Positions 12,344 to 23,630 of a stretch of 64,000 nucleotides of DNA are shown in pieces; the first letter of the stretch is position 1, and each line of letters begins with the position of its first letter. The position numbers and the translations under genes were made by a program. Source of the DNA: Mactra quadrangularis (lineage: Eukaryota > Mollusca > Bivalvia > Venerida > Mactridae); the NCBI GenBank assembly GCA_025267735.1, contig CM046308.1, positions 38,305,267 to 38,369,266 on the forward strand, given 5' to 3'. The notes under the pieces are model-generated. The model saw only the letters and a program-made list of their open reading frames with translations. It had not been told where the DNA came from and ran no database searches.

Positions 12344-12498
12344 CATTATTATTCATTTTACTGTACAATATGGCATATATTTGGACTTGTACACAGCTTG
12401 AAAAGTCATATTGAACTCGCCTTTTGGCACGTCCAATATGACTTTTCAAGCTGTGTACAAGTCCAAATGTATTTCCGTATTGTACAGTAAAATAAATA
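12344..12498. mobile_element. Long fold-back (hairpin) element
   Basis: Two ~65-bp inverted arms (12344-12410 and 12431-12498) share ACTTGTACACAGCTTGAAAA and, at the outer ends, TTTTACTGTACAATA. They surround a ~20-bp loop. It could form a strong cruciform or be a non-autonomous MITE. No coding capacity. Confidence 0.85.
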
Positions 12499-12499
12499 A

Positions 12500-13390
12500 T
12501 AACCCATAAGTATTGACGATGAATTATTGTTTGATCATAGACGCTATTGGAAAGTAAGTCTATCATAATGGAAGTATTTGTTTCAATGCATCAGGTATAA
12601 GATTTATATGACCAATGTTATCTGTTTATATAGTAATATAATTGACTAAGTAAGTTCAAGACACAACAGAGTTAACGGGCGTTAACTGTACAACATCGTT
12701 ATACAGTAGGTAGAAAACTCTAAGCCATCGTATGACCGGCCTCATACCTCAACGGAAGCGAAGACCTATTGTACACCCTTCAAACTCATCCATTTAATGT
12801 GCAATATCCCACTTTTTTATTGGTGTGGGAAAGGTTCATTATTAATACCCTATACCAGTATCTGAACCTTAAATGACATTCAAGTCAAGACAAAATATTT
12901 CATTAGCTTGAATACAGTTCACTGAAAATCAACATTTGGTGGTGCTTTACTGAGTTTTAACTCATAAACATCTGGAATTTAGACAATGCACATCAGGCAA
13001 ACGAAATCTCCGAGTGTACAAAACAATGGATGGTGTCCATCACAAACAAAATCTTAATAATCACTATAGTAAAACATCAACATCTAAGGCAGAAGAGATC
13101 AGAGGTATGTAACTATTCTGGTAAATACATGTAGATCAATTTTATCATAAGTTTATATTTTTTACCAGCTTGTATTGTTCATATATTGTGGTATTCCTAT
13201 GTGCTTATGGGTAACAGAAAAACAGTCTAGCATATAAGGATATATGGAGGAGAGGAAAATTGTTTTATCAAAAACCTGATACATGGGAGATAATCCAAAC
13301 TTGTTAACCATTAACTTTGAACAGATAGTTTAGATTGTGACTGTAGAATAACAAATAAAACAAGTAAATCTGTGAGCTAATGCTCACTAG
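12500..13390. other. No gene seen
   Basis: AT-rich sequence within the long minus-strand intronic region of locus A. No exon with paired splice sites and an open frame was found, and no clear element. Confidence 0.4.
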
Positions 13391-13392
13391 TG

Positions 13393-13630
13393 ATACCCCC
13401 GCAAAAATCTAAAAATATGCGACAAACAGGAAGTAGATGAGCAAGGAGCATGAAATCGCTTTACACCACATGGGACTATGGGATGAAGCAATATGCAAAG
13501 TATTAGGCTGCTGCATGTTATAGTTGCTGAGAAAACTGCGACGGAAATTTTGCAACGGACGGACGGATGGACGCACGCACGGACAAGGGTAAAACAGTAT
13601 ACCCCCCTCTTCTTCGAAGCGGGGGTATAA
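13393..13630. mobile_element. MITE with TATACCCCCGC-type terminal inverted repeats
   Basis: The left end GATACCCCCGC and right end GCGGGGGTAT are inverted copies about 237 bp apart. The interior holds a GACGGACGGATGG-type short repeat and is non-coding. A minus-strand 108-codon ORF overlapping it is not supported as a gene. Confidence 0.7.
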
Positions 13631-14935
13631 CAAAAGATGAAACTGTATTTGCCTATTTACAGAGACTGTATAACAACATTCTTTTAAATGTACCATGTAC
13701 ATATCAGTTACAAAGTTCTTAAAAAAAAACATCAATAAAATAGGAATACTCCTTTCATTAGAATATAAGTATAAAATGTAATTTATAAAAACAAAGGCTA
13801 ATGAAGTTATTATCCTAATAAGACTTAATACTATATTGATAATATGTCCTTCAAGAAAACTGAATAAAAAAATAATCAGCTAGATTTTTTAAACTTGGAT
13901 AAATTCAAAACACATTTATTCACAATTTTGGAGAATAAAAGGATATTTCATAAAGACGGTATATCTTTCAGAACTGTTTAAGATCAAAATATTAACAAAT
14001 AAAACAAACAAAAAATCTAGAAAACACCAATTATATTTGGCATTTATGTTTTCCCCCAAAAATGAGTAATTCCAAAACAGATCAGCTTGGCACTTTTAGA
14101 TGTGCATCAGAGATTACAATTCATAATCAAAGAAATTAAGTTACAAACATTTCTGTGTAATCACTACAGTACAACAACAACAACAACATCTAAGGCAGAA
14201 AAGATCAGCTACATGTAACTTGCATGTTTACAAAACACTACTTTTGCAAGAGTATTTTTACCTAATGATTGAATCTGACATGCTTAACTGTTTGTATCAA
14301 ATTGGAAAAACATATTTGTAAAAAAGTAAAAAGAAAAAATGAAATATTAACAATTTGACATGAATACAAAATACTGCATTATATCATTAACAACTAAATT
14401 ATACTTGAACAATAAAGACATGTATAATTCTATTTTATTCACTGTCAGAAGTGGAAACATTAATACAACTGCAGTACATAAAGACGACTATCAAGTAGAC
14501 TACATTCATTGATCCCGTAAACAAAATTACTATAACCAGTACTTGAATTACTAAGGTAAATGCATGTATCACTTACAGTTGATCAAATATCAAATACCAG
14601 TATATCAACAACATAGTTAGTTTTTAGATTATTTTCCTTTGTATGTGACTTAATTTGTTTGTTTTATGTTCATAGTAAACATAAGAGAGATAATTCACCT
14701 AACCAGCATTTCCTGGGAAGAACCAGTACTAGATAATCATCCTCTGTAACTAACTGTCGTCTTCCTAAAATTTATCAGCTAGCCTTAAGAATATACATAG
14801 ATGATGAAAGAAAAATGTATCAAAATGCTTACCATTTTTTGTCATGTTCAGAATCACAGTCGAAAGTTTGAGTTCAGTGGACAATGTATATCAAAATTTC
14901 TAGTTGGTAATAATATAAACTTGTCTAAAATATGA
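13631..14935. other. No confident gene
   Basis: AT-rich and non-coding by eye. A small minus-strand frame at about 14690-14760 has an acceptor-like site but only a weak donor, and was not accepted. Confidence 0.35.
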
Positions 14936-14985
14936 TCACCATTTATTGAAACTCATCCAGAATGGCTGACTATCTTCATCAACAT
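14936..14985 (-). CDS. Candidate terminal exon of a second minus-strand gene
   Basis: On the minus strand a strong acceptor (TTCATCTTTTCAG) precedes an open 50-bp segment ending in TGA. It would encode the acidic end DVDEDSQPFWMSFNKW, with the first Asp split across the junction. All other frames of the region stop quickly. No upstream partner exon was established, so it could also be chance or an alternative 3' end of locus A. Confidence 0.3.
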
Positions 14986-15205
14986 CTGAAAAGATGAATA
15001 AATTATTACAAATCATGTTATGCAGTTATGTAATAATTATATAAAGAGTCCTTGGTCAGGGCTAGTGAGTAGCAGCCTGACTGCAGACTCTTTAGTGTAT
15101 ATCAGATGTGAAGCTAATAACAACATGTTAACTATGCAACATATGCTCAATAACATCATAATTCAACATGCCTAAAGAAACTTTTTGATCCAAGTGTATA
15201 CAGGG

Positions 15206-15265
15206 GCGGATCCAGGGGGTCTGAACTTTTTCTAGGGGGGTCCAAACTTTTTCTAGGGGGGTCCT
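15206..15265. mobile_element. Fragment of the GGCGGATCCAGG-ended MITE family
   Basis: Contains GGGGCGGATCCAGGGGG followed by two copies of CTTTTTCTAGGGGGGTC. These motifs form the ends of the larger copies at 28838-29130 and 36905-37180. Only end sequence is present. Confidence 0.6.
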
Positions 15266-15741
15266 AACTTTTGAACCACAACCATATTATACACAATTTG
15301 CAGAATAATGCAACATATTGTAACTCTTCCACTTTCTATGAGTGGGTGTTGAATAATAACGTATTCAGGGGTGTGTTACAGAAATTTACTATATTTAGAA
15401 GGCCGTTTCATCATATAACATCTATTTTATCATATGTACCAATAAATGGAAACACATAAGTGCGTACACCAAACCAAGGCAAACCTAAAATTTATAAAAG
15501 GTTGCTTAAGTACAATAACAATTATATAAACATATCTATATGATACATACAGTATTTTAAACAAAAAGACAATAGTACCAATCAATATAATTCGTAATAG
15601 AATGATTTAAGTAATTACTGAAGGTCAAGTAAGTACATGTACATATAGTGGAAAAAGTATCTAAAGCCTCTTATCAAAGTAATCAACAAAAATACATTTA
15701 AAAAGTAAAACATGTACAATACAATACAAGAATTCACTTAC

Positions 15742-15788
15742 AAATAGGTAATATTTATTTGACCACGCCCAAAGGCAACAACTCTCAT
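15742..15788 (-). CDS. Candidate upstream exon of locus A
   Basis: A minus-strand ATG followed by 15 codons (MRVVAFGRGQINITY) and two bases reaches a consensus donor (TTT|GTAAGTG). The two leftover bases match the phase needed by the exon at 8112-8190. An in-frame stop lies just upstream, so it would have to be a first coding exon, or its acceptor is unclear. Chance phase agreement is one in three, so this is only a candidate. Confidence 0.3.
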
Positions 15789-15799
15789 ACCAAGGTCAA

Positions 15800-16440
15800 C
15801 AGCTCAATCTACGTATCTCACACAACTCAACAGTGTCAAACATCAAAGCCCAAAATGAACAAGTCTAGTTCATAACACAATCCAAATCTACAATCTAACT
15901 GATGTGACCAGTTCAACGTCTAAAAGCCAACTGACCAGCAACTACAATACACTACACAATTGGGCGGAACCACAATTCAATAAAACTAGTTTGACAACTA
16001 ATGTCAAACCACTACCAACCAAACTCATGTAAATCATTTGCTTAAAACAACATAGCAATCAAAGGATTAAAATTTTAAATATATCAAGGGAGATAATAAC
16101 TCCAAACATGTAAATATATCAAATACGAGTTATTTCCCCTACTACAATATTAATAATTAAAACTACATAACCATTAAGGTAATATTACAGAAACATTAGC
16201 TCCCTTGGCTATAAAACAGACCAAAGTGAAAGTAGGCCAATTTCACATATTACTGACAATTTCTTAAAAAGTGAACACTTTGTAATGAAAACACATGTTT
16301 GAATATATGTAAGCATTAAAATAATGTGACATAAAGAATTTGAATAAAAAAGTTTAATGAAAAAGAAATGTGCCAAAAAGTGTCAATTTTTGTGTACATT
16401 TTATGAAAAACTAAAATAATCCACATGAAAAGGAAATACT
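15800..16440. other. No gene seen
   Basis: AT-rich intron-like sequence. Contains a GGAGATAA motif common in molluscan non-coding DNA, but no feature that can be delimited. Confidence 0.35.
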
Positions 16441-17450
16441 GAACAATAATTACTGGTGTAATGACGAGATGCTCGAATGTAGACCTTTAGCAAACACGTC
16501 CGAATAACTAAAAACCATTGGTGGATAGCACGTACTGACAGATAAAAATTTGCCGCCATGTTGAAAATCACTCAAAAGTTTCTAAAATGAAAGTGATATT
16601 TACCGGTCACACATGGGAGATCGAAAGTGAAATCAATCTTATAAATATCGTTTTCTTATGACTTACGTCTTATCTATCTAAGTCCAGTTCACTCTGAAAG
16701 CTAGTGTCCGTTAAATTTGCCGAGATCACTTAAAATGTTCAGTTGCTGAAGTTGTTTACATTTTCATCTTGGCATTCTTGCACGCATGATGGTTGGTTTC
16801 CGGTCGAATTTTGAGCCAAGCACCAAATTAATGCGCAAACATTTAAATACGGAAAATTGGAATAAAACTTGCCACAATGTATTATTTTACTTTTAATTAT
16901 CACTAATTTTTATTATCAAGTATTTCTGTTCGTCCTTTAGTTCACATTTACAAATATCTGGGTACTATTTTCTTTACAAAATTCATACCGTGTTCACAAT
17001 TTTGGTTTTCAATCTGGTTTCTGGCTTTACGTTAAATTTGTTTGACGCACGTCGGGCAGCAGCAAAACAAATATGGCTGTCAATGAAAAACATGTGAAAG
17101 GTGTTCAAGATTTAATGTAAACTGAGGTATTATCAACTTGTTAATAGAAAAGATGACTTGTTTATTTTGTTTTAAGTTTTGATTTTACACAATAAAATGC
17201 AATTATTATTGTTATGAGATGTGGCGATCGTCCAGTATCAACATTTGATTTTTTTGACATTTCATTCATTTGTAATTGTAAACAAACCAAGACACTGACA
17301 GTCACTGTGTTAACAATGTGTAAAGTCTCCACGAAATGTACTTAGTTTATACGCCCGGCATGTTTGTGATGTCACTTAATGTGAAAACCAAAGTATGGTG
17401 CACATGTATTGACACTGTTCAGAAACAACGTTGAGGGGATGTAAACTGTT
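16440..17450. promoter_or_regulatory. Possible divergent promoter region
   Basis: This kilobase has more CpG than its surroundings and two outward-facing ATGs in good context. One is on the minus strand near 16560 (AACATGGCGGC, about 55 codons). The other is on the plus strand at about 17073 (AATATGGCTG, 15 codons, running into a GTAAAC donor-like site). No downstream exons were joined to either, so a promoter role is inference. Confidence 0.2.
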
Positions 17451-18419
17451 AATAAAGAGGCGTATAAAGTTTTGGAAGCAAGAACTAGATGTAACCATGG
17501 ACTGATAATAAAATGAAGAGAGTGGGTAATAAAAAATGTTAAGAAGATTCTTTAAAATTTTATAATAAAATTAGTATTGATTAATTTGTTTCCGTAGAAA
17601 GAGGAAGGCATTCATCACTACATTTTCACTAATAAATCTGACCATTGTTTTCACAATCAAGCTAAACTATTACAAAATAGTATTAAGTTCAATAAGCACT
17701 GTTCCTGTTACATTTATACTTAGTCTTTCACATTTTCAACTTTCAAATGCAATAGAAATATATTTCTTTGGAAGAAAAAACTCTCCCAGCATTGAAACAG
17801 CTTATCCACATGGAAACATAATCCAATTATTCAGGTCTAGCTCATTGTTAATTTACATCCCATTTCTTGTAAGGATCAGCTATTTTTAGCAATATCAGTA
17901 TGTATTTAATTTTAAAACTAATGTTACACATATGTTCAAAAGGGGAGATCACTGTTTATTTCATTCATGAAGGCAATTCATTGACACCATACTTGTTTAT
18001 TGAACTTCTTTAATTTGACAGCTAGTTTACAATAAAAATGACTTACTTTTGATAAATGACCTTCAGTGAAATTCATTTTTCTTCTATTCAGAAAATGTTT
18101 TACGCTAGTTTTTGGTTCGAGCATCTACATTGGACTATGTATATTGTGTAAATAATATTTTTTGTGGAATATATATGTACATTTTTTTAAGAAATGTACA
18201 CAAAAACTGGATATATTCAAGTTGGTGTATTTCTTTTCTGTTTTCTTTTAGAAAGTTTTTTTTTTTTTATTTGATACATTAGCATGTATACAACGACGTA
18301 GGAATACCAGCATTAACCAACTTTTGCTACTTTTAACTTAACAACCTGTTTCATGACACGCCTTCAATCTCAAGAGGCAGCCATTTTGATTTTGTCATAT
18401 TACCTTAATTCTATGTTAA

Positions 18420-18548
18420 GCACCACAAAAATTGTTTCATGCTACTTTAAAATGACTTACAGCCAAGAAAAATACTTATGGACAGGTACATTTTGGAAAA
18501 TCTAGGGGGCTCCAGACCCCCAGACCCCCCCCTTGCTAGATCTGCCCA
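18420..18548 (-). mobile_element. Fragment of the GGCGGATCCAGG-ended MITE family, reverse orientation
   Basis: The reverse complement contains the family's internal GTCCATAAGTATTTTTCTTG and GTAAGTCATTTTAA segments, then the G-rich end. It matches part of 36905-37180. The rest of the element is missing. Confidence 0.6.
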
Positions 18549-18672
18549 TGGTATACTACATGATGTCATAGCTCTACATTAAATAAGATTGCAGGTCCTT
18601 GATAGGATGTACCATAAAAATACAAGTCAATTTTAAAATTACAATCAAATGGTTAAAACAATAGATACTCAC

Positions 18673-18790
18673 ATAAGACATGTCTTGCTGTTTAACCTTT
18701 ATAGACACCATTACACATAAGTTACCATCTATCATTTCTTATATACATGTAGTTGATACTCATGCATAGATATATGTATAACTATCTGGC
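18673..18790 (-). CDS. Candidate start-codon exon of locus A
   Basis: A 118-bp minus-strand exon with a good acceptor (ATTCTTTCAG) and a consensus donor (TAT|GTGAGT). The upstream part is closed in all frames (5' UTR-like). The last 39 bp read ATG plus 12 codons (MVSIKVKQQDMSY) at phase 0. It lies between the candidate first exon at about 19.7 kb and the 3' exons of locus A. No phase-0 acceptor exon between 8.2 and 18.6 kb was found to connect them, so membership in locus A is inferred. Confidence 0.4.
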
Positions 18791-19003
18791 CTGAAAGAAT
18801 AAAATAACACACATAGCCATCATATATTTTAAAAATTCATTGATCAAAGATGCTGACAGCCATTGTCTTGATTTTTTAAACACCAGCCAGTTTTAAGAAG
18901 TTCTAGACAAAAGTATCAACAAGCTCAACTATATGAAACAATACTTAATAATTCTCACTAATTCAATTCAATTGTCTGACACTTTAAGCTATTGGGTTTA
19001 TTC

Positions 19004-19315
19004 AGGCACGTAGGAAGCATTTTCAGATTGGGGGAGGCGGGCTAATCTGTTGCGACTTATTTTAAGAAGAAGAAAGTGTTTCCTAATGGTAGGCTACAGT
19101 ACTTATGTTTAAGTTCAATTTTACACTGTATTTGAGCATCTTGTTCCATAAAGTGTTTGCAATATTGATTTTGCTGAAAAAGCACACTTGTATCAATCAA
19201 TTTAGTTAGACAGATTAAATAACGATCATCAATCACTATAACTGCTGAAAATATTGGGGGGGGGGGGGGCTAAGACCCCCATAGCCTCCCCCTGTTCCTA
19301 CGGGCCTGAGTTAAT
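19004..19315. mobile_element. MITE with TCAGGCMCGTAGGAA-type TIRs
   Basis: The left end CAGGCACGTAGGAA and right end TTCCTACGGGCCTGA are inverted, enclosing about 310 bp with G-rich and C-rich sub-terminal runs. It is the same superfamily as 20406-20667, judged by the related CAGGC..GTAGGA ends. Non-coding. Confidence 0.75.
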
Positions 19316-19702
19316 GATAAACCAAGTCAAGTCCCAGGATTTTGACTCTTTATCCTAAAAACTACCAATTACATCAGTGCACTTCATATACTGAACCTTA
19401 AACATGAATATGTACATGTAGCTCCCTTGAATTTGAATGAAATATTTTGATCATCATCCTCATAGTCATGATGGTAACAATGTTAAAACATAGATACTAG
19501 ATAGTTCCCGTTAATTTAATTCCAACGTTTGATTTTTTCCATTCATTAAGAAACCCCGTTTGCAGCTAGAGAAAACTTACTCGCGCATGCATGCTTGCAC
19601 GTGAGTCTGCAATGAGCTATATCCAGCATCAAGCACTTATCTAAGGAGCATGAAATATGGCATAAATTACAAAAATATTCATTCAAACATAAACTAACTT
19701 AC

Positions 19703-19790
19703 CCGAAACAAAAATCCATCCTTCCAAACAGAATATCAACTAAAATGGCGCTTATCCCAGCGAATTCGCGCGTTGATTTTTCCACCCATA
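19703..19790 (-). promoter_or_regulatory. Candidate 5' UTR exon and promoter of locus A
   Basis: A minus-strand consensus donor (CGG|GTAAGTTAG at 19694-19702) ends a CpG-containing leader. The leader carries a short upstream ORF starting in ATGGATTTTTG. The next acceptor lies 0.9 kb downstream at 18791-18793, before the candidate start exon. The transcription start is not defined. The right boundary is a guess from the CpG-rich stretch, and a TIR element begins just upstream at 19834. Confidence 0.3.
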
Positions 19791-19833
19791 AATGAGCAAT
19801 CACGTGGAACAGTGAGTGAACAGTTACACATAG

Positions 19834-20111
19834 GGCGTGCTCGATTGGAAATTCCGACTATTAGAACTGGGAGAACTCCAATCGAGTGAGTTTTGTGTTT
19901 TGAAAGCGAATGTTGTTATATTATACTTTTGACCGACTGTTTACAATAACTTTTTAACTATTTGCTATAAATAGAGTAAGAAGCGAGTATATTTGCGACG
20001 GATATTGCCTTTTGATTCAGTTCCGACAACCAATTTCACTCGATTGGCAGATTCTGTGGAAGAGTCGGAATTTGATTCTGACACAGTTCCGACAGCCCAA
20101 TCGAGCACGCC
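19834..20111. mobile_element. 278-bp MITE with GGCGTGCTCGATTGG TIRs and CATAG target duplication
   Basis: GGCGTGCTCGATTGG at the left end has its exact inverse CCAATCGAGCACGCC at the right end. CATAG flanks both sides (19829-19833 and 20112-20116), a clean 5-bp target-site duplication. Non-coding. It sits just upstream of the putative first exon of locus A. Confidence 0.9.
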
Positions 20112-20331
20112 CATAGCTTCGAAAGCGCGAAGTAATCGCCTGGGGCAAATTGTCGCTGTGTAACATAAGATCTGAGTTAATTGTGTCAGTGTAGTAAGTT
20201 CATGCAATTCACGAGATCAAGTCAAATCTTGCAGCTTTTTGTCAGAACAGTAAGAAAATATTTGTACAACAGTAAAGTCAAACTCCCTAAAGTAGTTATT
20301 TCTCTTAATAAAATCATTAACCATAGCGTGA

Positions 20332-20352
20332 CGTAAGCACTGTGAGGAGTTT
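20332..20352 (+). other. 21-bp segment identical to part of an EGF exon
   Basis: CGTAAGCACTGTGAGGAGTT plus one T here is identical to 29363-29383, where it encodes RKHCEEF at the start of an EGF-like module. Flanking similarity is weak. It could be a small captured exon fragment. Confidence 0.4.
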
Positions 20353-20405
20353 TGTTGCCAAGTCACGAAGTTTCTATTACGTCCGTAATCTAATGGTTGC
20401 ATTCG

Positions 20406-20667
20406 CAGGCGCGTAGGAGCTGGGACCGCAGGGGCCGCGGCTAATATATTCCGGCAAGCAGCAGCAATGGGACCGTGAGGTAATTTTTCATGACACATTG
20501 TCATATTGAAAATCCTGACGTCTAATGCAAAGATTTGGGGTACTGAAAGAGCTGGAGATCGAGTTTCAGAGGCTTACATTCACAAAAATTTTCGACCGGC
20601 CGGAGGGGACATCCCTCCTGTACCCACCCATCCGTGACCCCAATATTCATATCCTCCTACGCGCCTG
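20406..20667. mobile_element. MITE with CAGGCGCGTAGGAG TIRs
   Basis: The left end CAGGCGCGTAGGAG is the inverse of the right end CTCCTACGCGCCTG, enclosing 262 bp. It is related to 19004-19315. A 95-codon minus-strand ORF crossing this element and its flank is regarded as a by-product. Confidence 0.8.
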
Positions 20668-21570
20668 ATTCGAAACACCTCGACGGGGTTTAGATCTACA
20701 GAATCTCCAGAGAGTTGTCCCAGCTGTAAATATATGTCTGTCACATAAAGTCTAATACAACAATTGTCGGCTCCTTAATGACTTTAGTCATAATCATAAA
20801 ATTCTATCTAGTTAATATTCACTAATATTAATGAATTCGTCAATAAAGATGCAAAGCACGTTTTCCACTAAATTTAACACATGGGTACCGCTAAAATTGA
20901 TCAAACATCACTTGAACAGTGACGCAGACTCCATAGCTGTCTTCATCAACTCCACACATTAAACTCGACGTTGTTTTTTTTCCTTCAAATTATTATGAGA
21001 TAGAATTTATATTTTTCTAGCAGAAATGTCAACTTCATGATTGGTGTGGTGGCCTATTTCTTCTATAACTTTTTGTCGAACAAACGGTTACTTATGCAGT
21101 AGTTAACTAGTGGTTGTGTTATAGTTTTGTGGGACAAATTGATATGTTTCTAGCAGACTATCAATCTGGTGGTAAGCATTTATAATGTCAATACACAAAT
21201 CAGAACCACGTTTTAACAGATTTTATGTATATTACGTATTTATGTATTACTTCACCACAAGTCACTAGAAAGCTAGTGCCGATTGGATAGATTCATTGCA
21301 AGACCATTGGATCGCACAGTGGTAGGGTAAATAAGTTACATGTATGACTTTTAGAGATTGGCGACGGAAAGAAAACTTTCTTCAAAGTCTACATAACTGT
21401 GTAATTGATGTGGGCCCTTTTTTGGAACGATGTTCTGAACATCGTTTCAGAGTTAACAAACCGTAATTTCAGCTCCAAGCATTGAATCTAAGCTAAAACC
21501 CCGATTCGGATGTTTTCGGCTAGTATATTATCCTGATAATCGCTTGCTACTTATTTCCATAGATTTGATT
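20668..21570. other. No gene seen
   Basis: Unique-looking AT-rich sequence without a recognisable exon, RNA gene or repeat. Confidence 0.35.
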
Positions 21571-21574
21571 TTTC

Positions 21575-21905
21575 ATCCGGCAATAGAGCAACATGATACG
21601 GTTTACTGCTGGTATGACTAAAACACGCAATAGAGAATTAGAGGCAAAATGGACGAAATGCAGTCAGTAGCGAATAGAGCAACATGATACGGTTTACTGC
21701 AGGTATCACTAAAACACGCAATAGAGAATCAGGGACAAAATGGACGAAAGCAGTCAGTAGCGAAATGAAGTTTTAATTGTTAAATAACGTTTTTGGTCGT
21801 TAATATATTATCAGCAATAAAACAACAGAATATGACTTAAATAGTAAATACGCAATGGAGAATTCTGCGCAAATGGACGAAATGGAACAGACATTGGCGA
21901 ATCGG
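21575..21905. repeat. ~90-bp tandem repeat, two good copies and one decayed copy
   Basis: AGCAACATGATACGGTTTAC, AAAACACGCAATAGAGAAT and AAAATGGACGAAA recur in the same order 90 bp apart. A third, diverged copy (ACGCAATGGAGAATTC, AAATGGACGAAATGG) follows at about 21850. Confidence 0.8.
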
Positions 21906-21909
21906 AGAT

Positions 21910-23535
21910 TTAACTGTATAAATCCAGTGTTCAATCTAAATCGCACCATTGCGCAAATGCACCCTTATGTACGCAAATGACATAATGTCAAACGTCTATT
22001 GGGCCCGTCGGGCGCACGAAAATATGGCTATTTGCCTATATCAGACCAGGGACTTTATGTTCGTGTCTCTAATCGATCAGGCTTTTGACGACTTTTCGTT
22101 TATTCTGTGCCCGTGTTCATTTGACATCGAATACTGTACATATGCAATAATTTCAAAATTGATGGTTTTCCAATCGATGGAATGGCAGTAAACGACCACA
22201 GCGATTGACTAGTTTACAAAATAATAGATTCGATAGTAAAGTTCCAAAGATTACGCGATGCAGACTGCAGGTGTCCGATTAATTTAAGAAGATAAGTTCT
22301 CTCGCATACAATTCACAGGCTGTCGTCACAAAACAGTCCCCCACCCAAAAAAATCTTTTTTATACACACACACATGTTTATAGTAAAGGTACATGTATGC
22401 TATTGGTCAACTCAGAAACCAAGAAAAAAATGACCGATCTTATTCAACGGGCTCTTGTGTTTTATTTCTGGGTCGATTTTCAAAAACTTGGTCTTATTTA
22501 TCAAACAAATGCTTAATTTGTCGATTGCATATAAAAGCTTATTAATGAAAAGCAAATGAAGAAAGTTATCTGACGTTAAACAGGAAAAAAACGTTTAATC
22601 GTACCCTATCTGATCTACCAAAAATCCGTTTCCTTCCCGAACGTAACACATAAATGTGCAAGTGGAACTCCAATAAAATTGAACTAAAACAGAGAAAATA
22701 TTATTTAAAGTCACTAGCCTCTCTCACAGTGGTCTAAGACAAATCATTTGATCACTATCATAAATTTCCTTGGTTTGCTGTGAGTTTTGTTCCGTAAAAC
22801 GGCATGAGTTTGGTTTTAGCCTAGACTTCTTTCTCAAAATGAAACAATTGTTGCAATGACATAATCATAAAGTGTCTAGTTAACATTTGCATACTTTAAG
22901 TCAATTAAGATATCAAAATGAAAATAGATGTGCTAATTCATTGATGTTACGTCTTCTTAAATTTGAAGGGACGTTACTACATGTATGGACTAATATGTTA
23001 TAGCAGTTCTGCCTCTTTTATATTTATATGAATTGGTTTATTATTCTTTGACTGATTTATTTGTTTGATAAAGTAAGATAAACCTTGCAATTAGCAAATT
23101 ACTCGAAAAGTCTAGTTCTATCCTTGGACTGCTCTTGTTAAATTCTATTAATTGTTACTTCATACATTATTTTATAGATAATATTGCTGCACAAGTTTGA
23201 TTTTTTACATAATTATAATCTTTATTTATTAAATCAGTTCAGGACATCGTTCCTCCAGCACTACAGTGCTTTGATTTAAACAAGTAAATAGACCTGAGGA
23301 CAAAACATTGTTTTCATTGGTTAATCATTGAAATCAACTCATTCCTGATTACCGAATGTCACTATTGTTTTACATTTTTAATATATTTCAATCAAATAAG
23401 ATTCTTTATGCTGTTTTTGACTATGATAAATTTCAAAATTTCATCCTCACATATGTACGAGTTTATTTTTTATTCATGCTGTAGTTGTCGTTTTATAAGT
23501 TTTACGTAATAAACTTTACAGTAAAAGATATCATA
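21910..23535. other. No confident gene
   Basis: One plus-strand open frame of 80 codons (21949-22191) resembles no known family and has no splice or promoter support. The rest is AT-rich and featureless to the eye. Confidence 0.35.
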
Positions 23536-23630
23536 GGTGCGTTCAACAATGCAAGCGCTCGGGGCGACAACGAGTGCTCTCGTTCTGAACGCGGGCGCCC
23601 GCGGGAGTGCTGCGAGCGCTCGCTATTCAG
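23536..23630. other. GC-rich hairpin-prone block at the left edge of the satellite element
   Basis: A very GC-rich 95-bp stretch starting GGTGCGTTCA, with inverted GCAAGCGCTCG and CGAGCGCTCGC motifs and a GCGGGCGCCCGCG palindrome. It contrasts sharply with its AT-rich surroundings. It may be the end of another TIR element next to the larger one. Confidence 0.4.

Noticed and set aside
14690..14765. Possible minus-strand exon (frame including TEDDYLVLVLPRKC)
   Set aside because: An acceptor-like TTTTAG is present but the donor is weak, and it could not be phased to neighbouring exons; the region resembles dispersed molluscan non-coding sequence.
20217..20504. 95-codon minus-strand ORF
   Set aside because: Runs across the boundary of a TIR element (20406-20667); composition changes at that boundary, so it is unlikely to be a gene.
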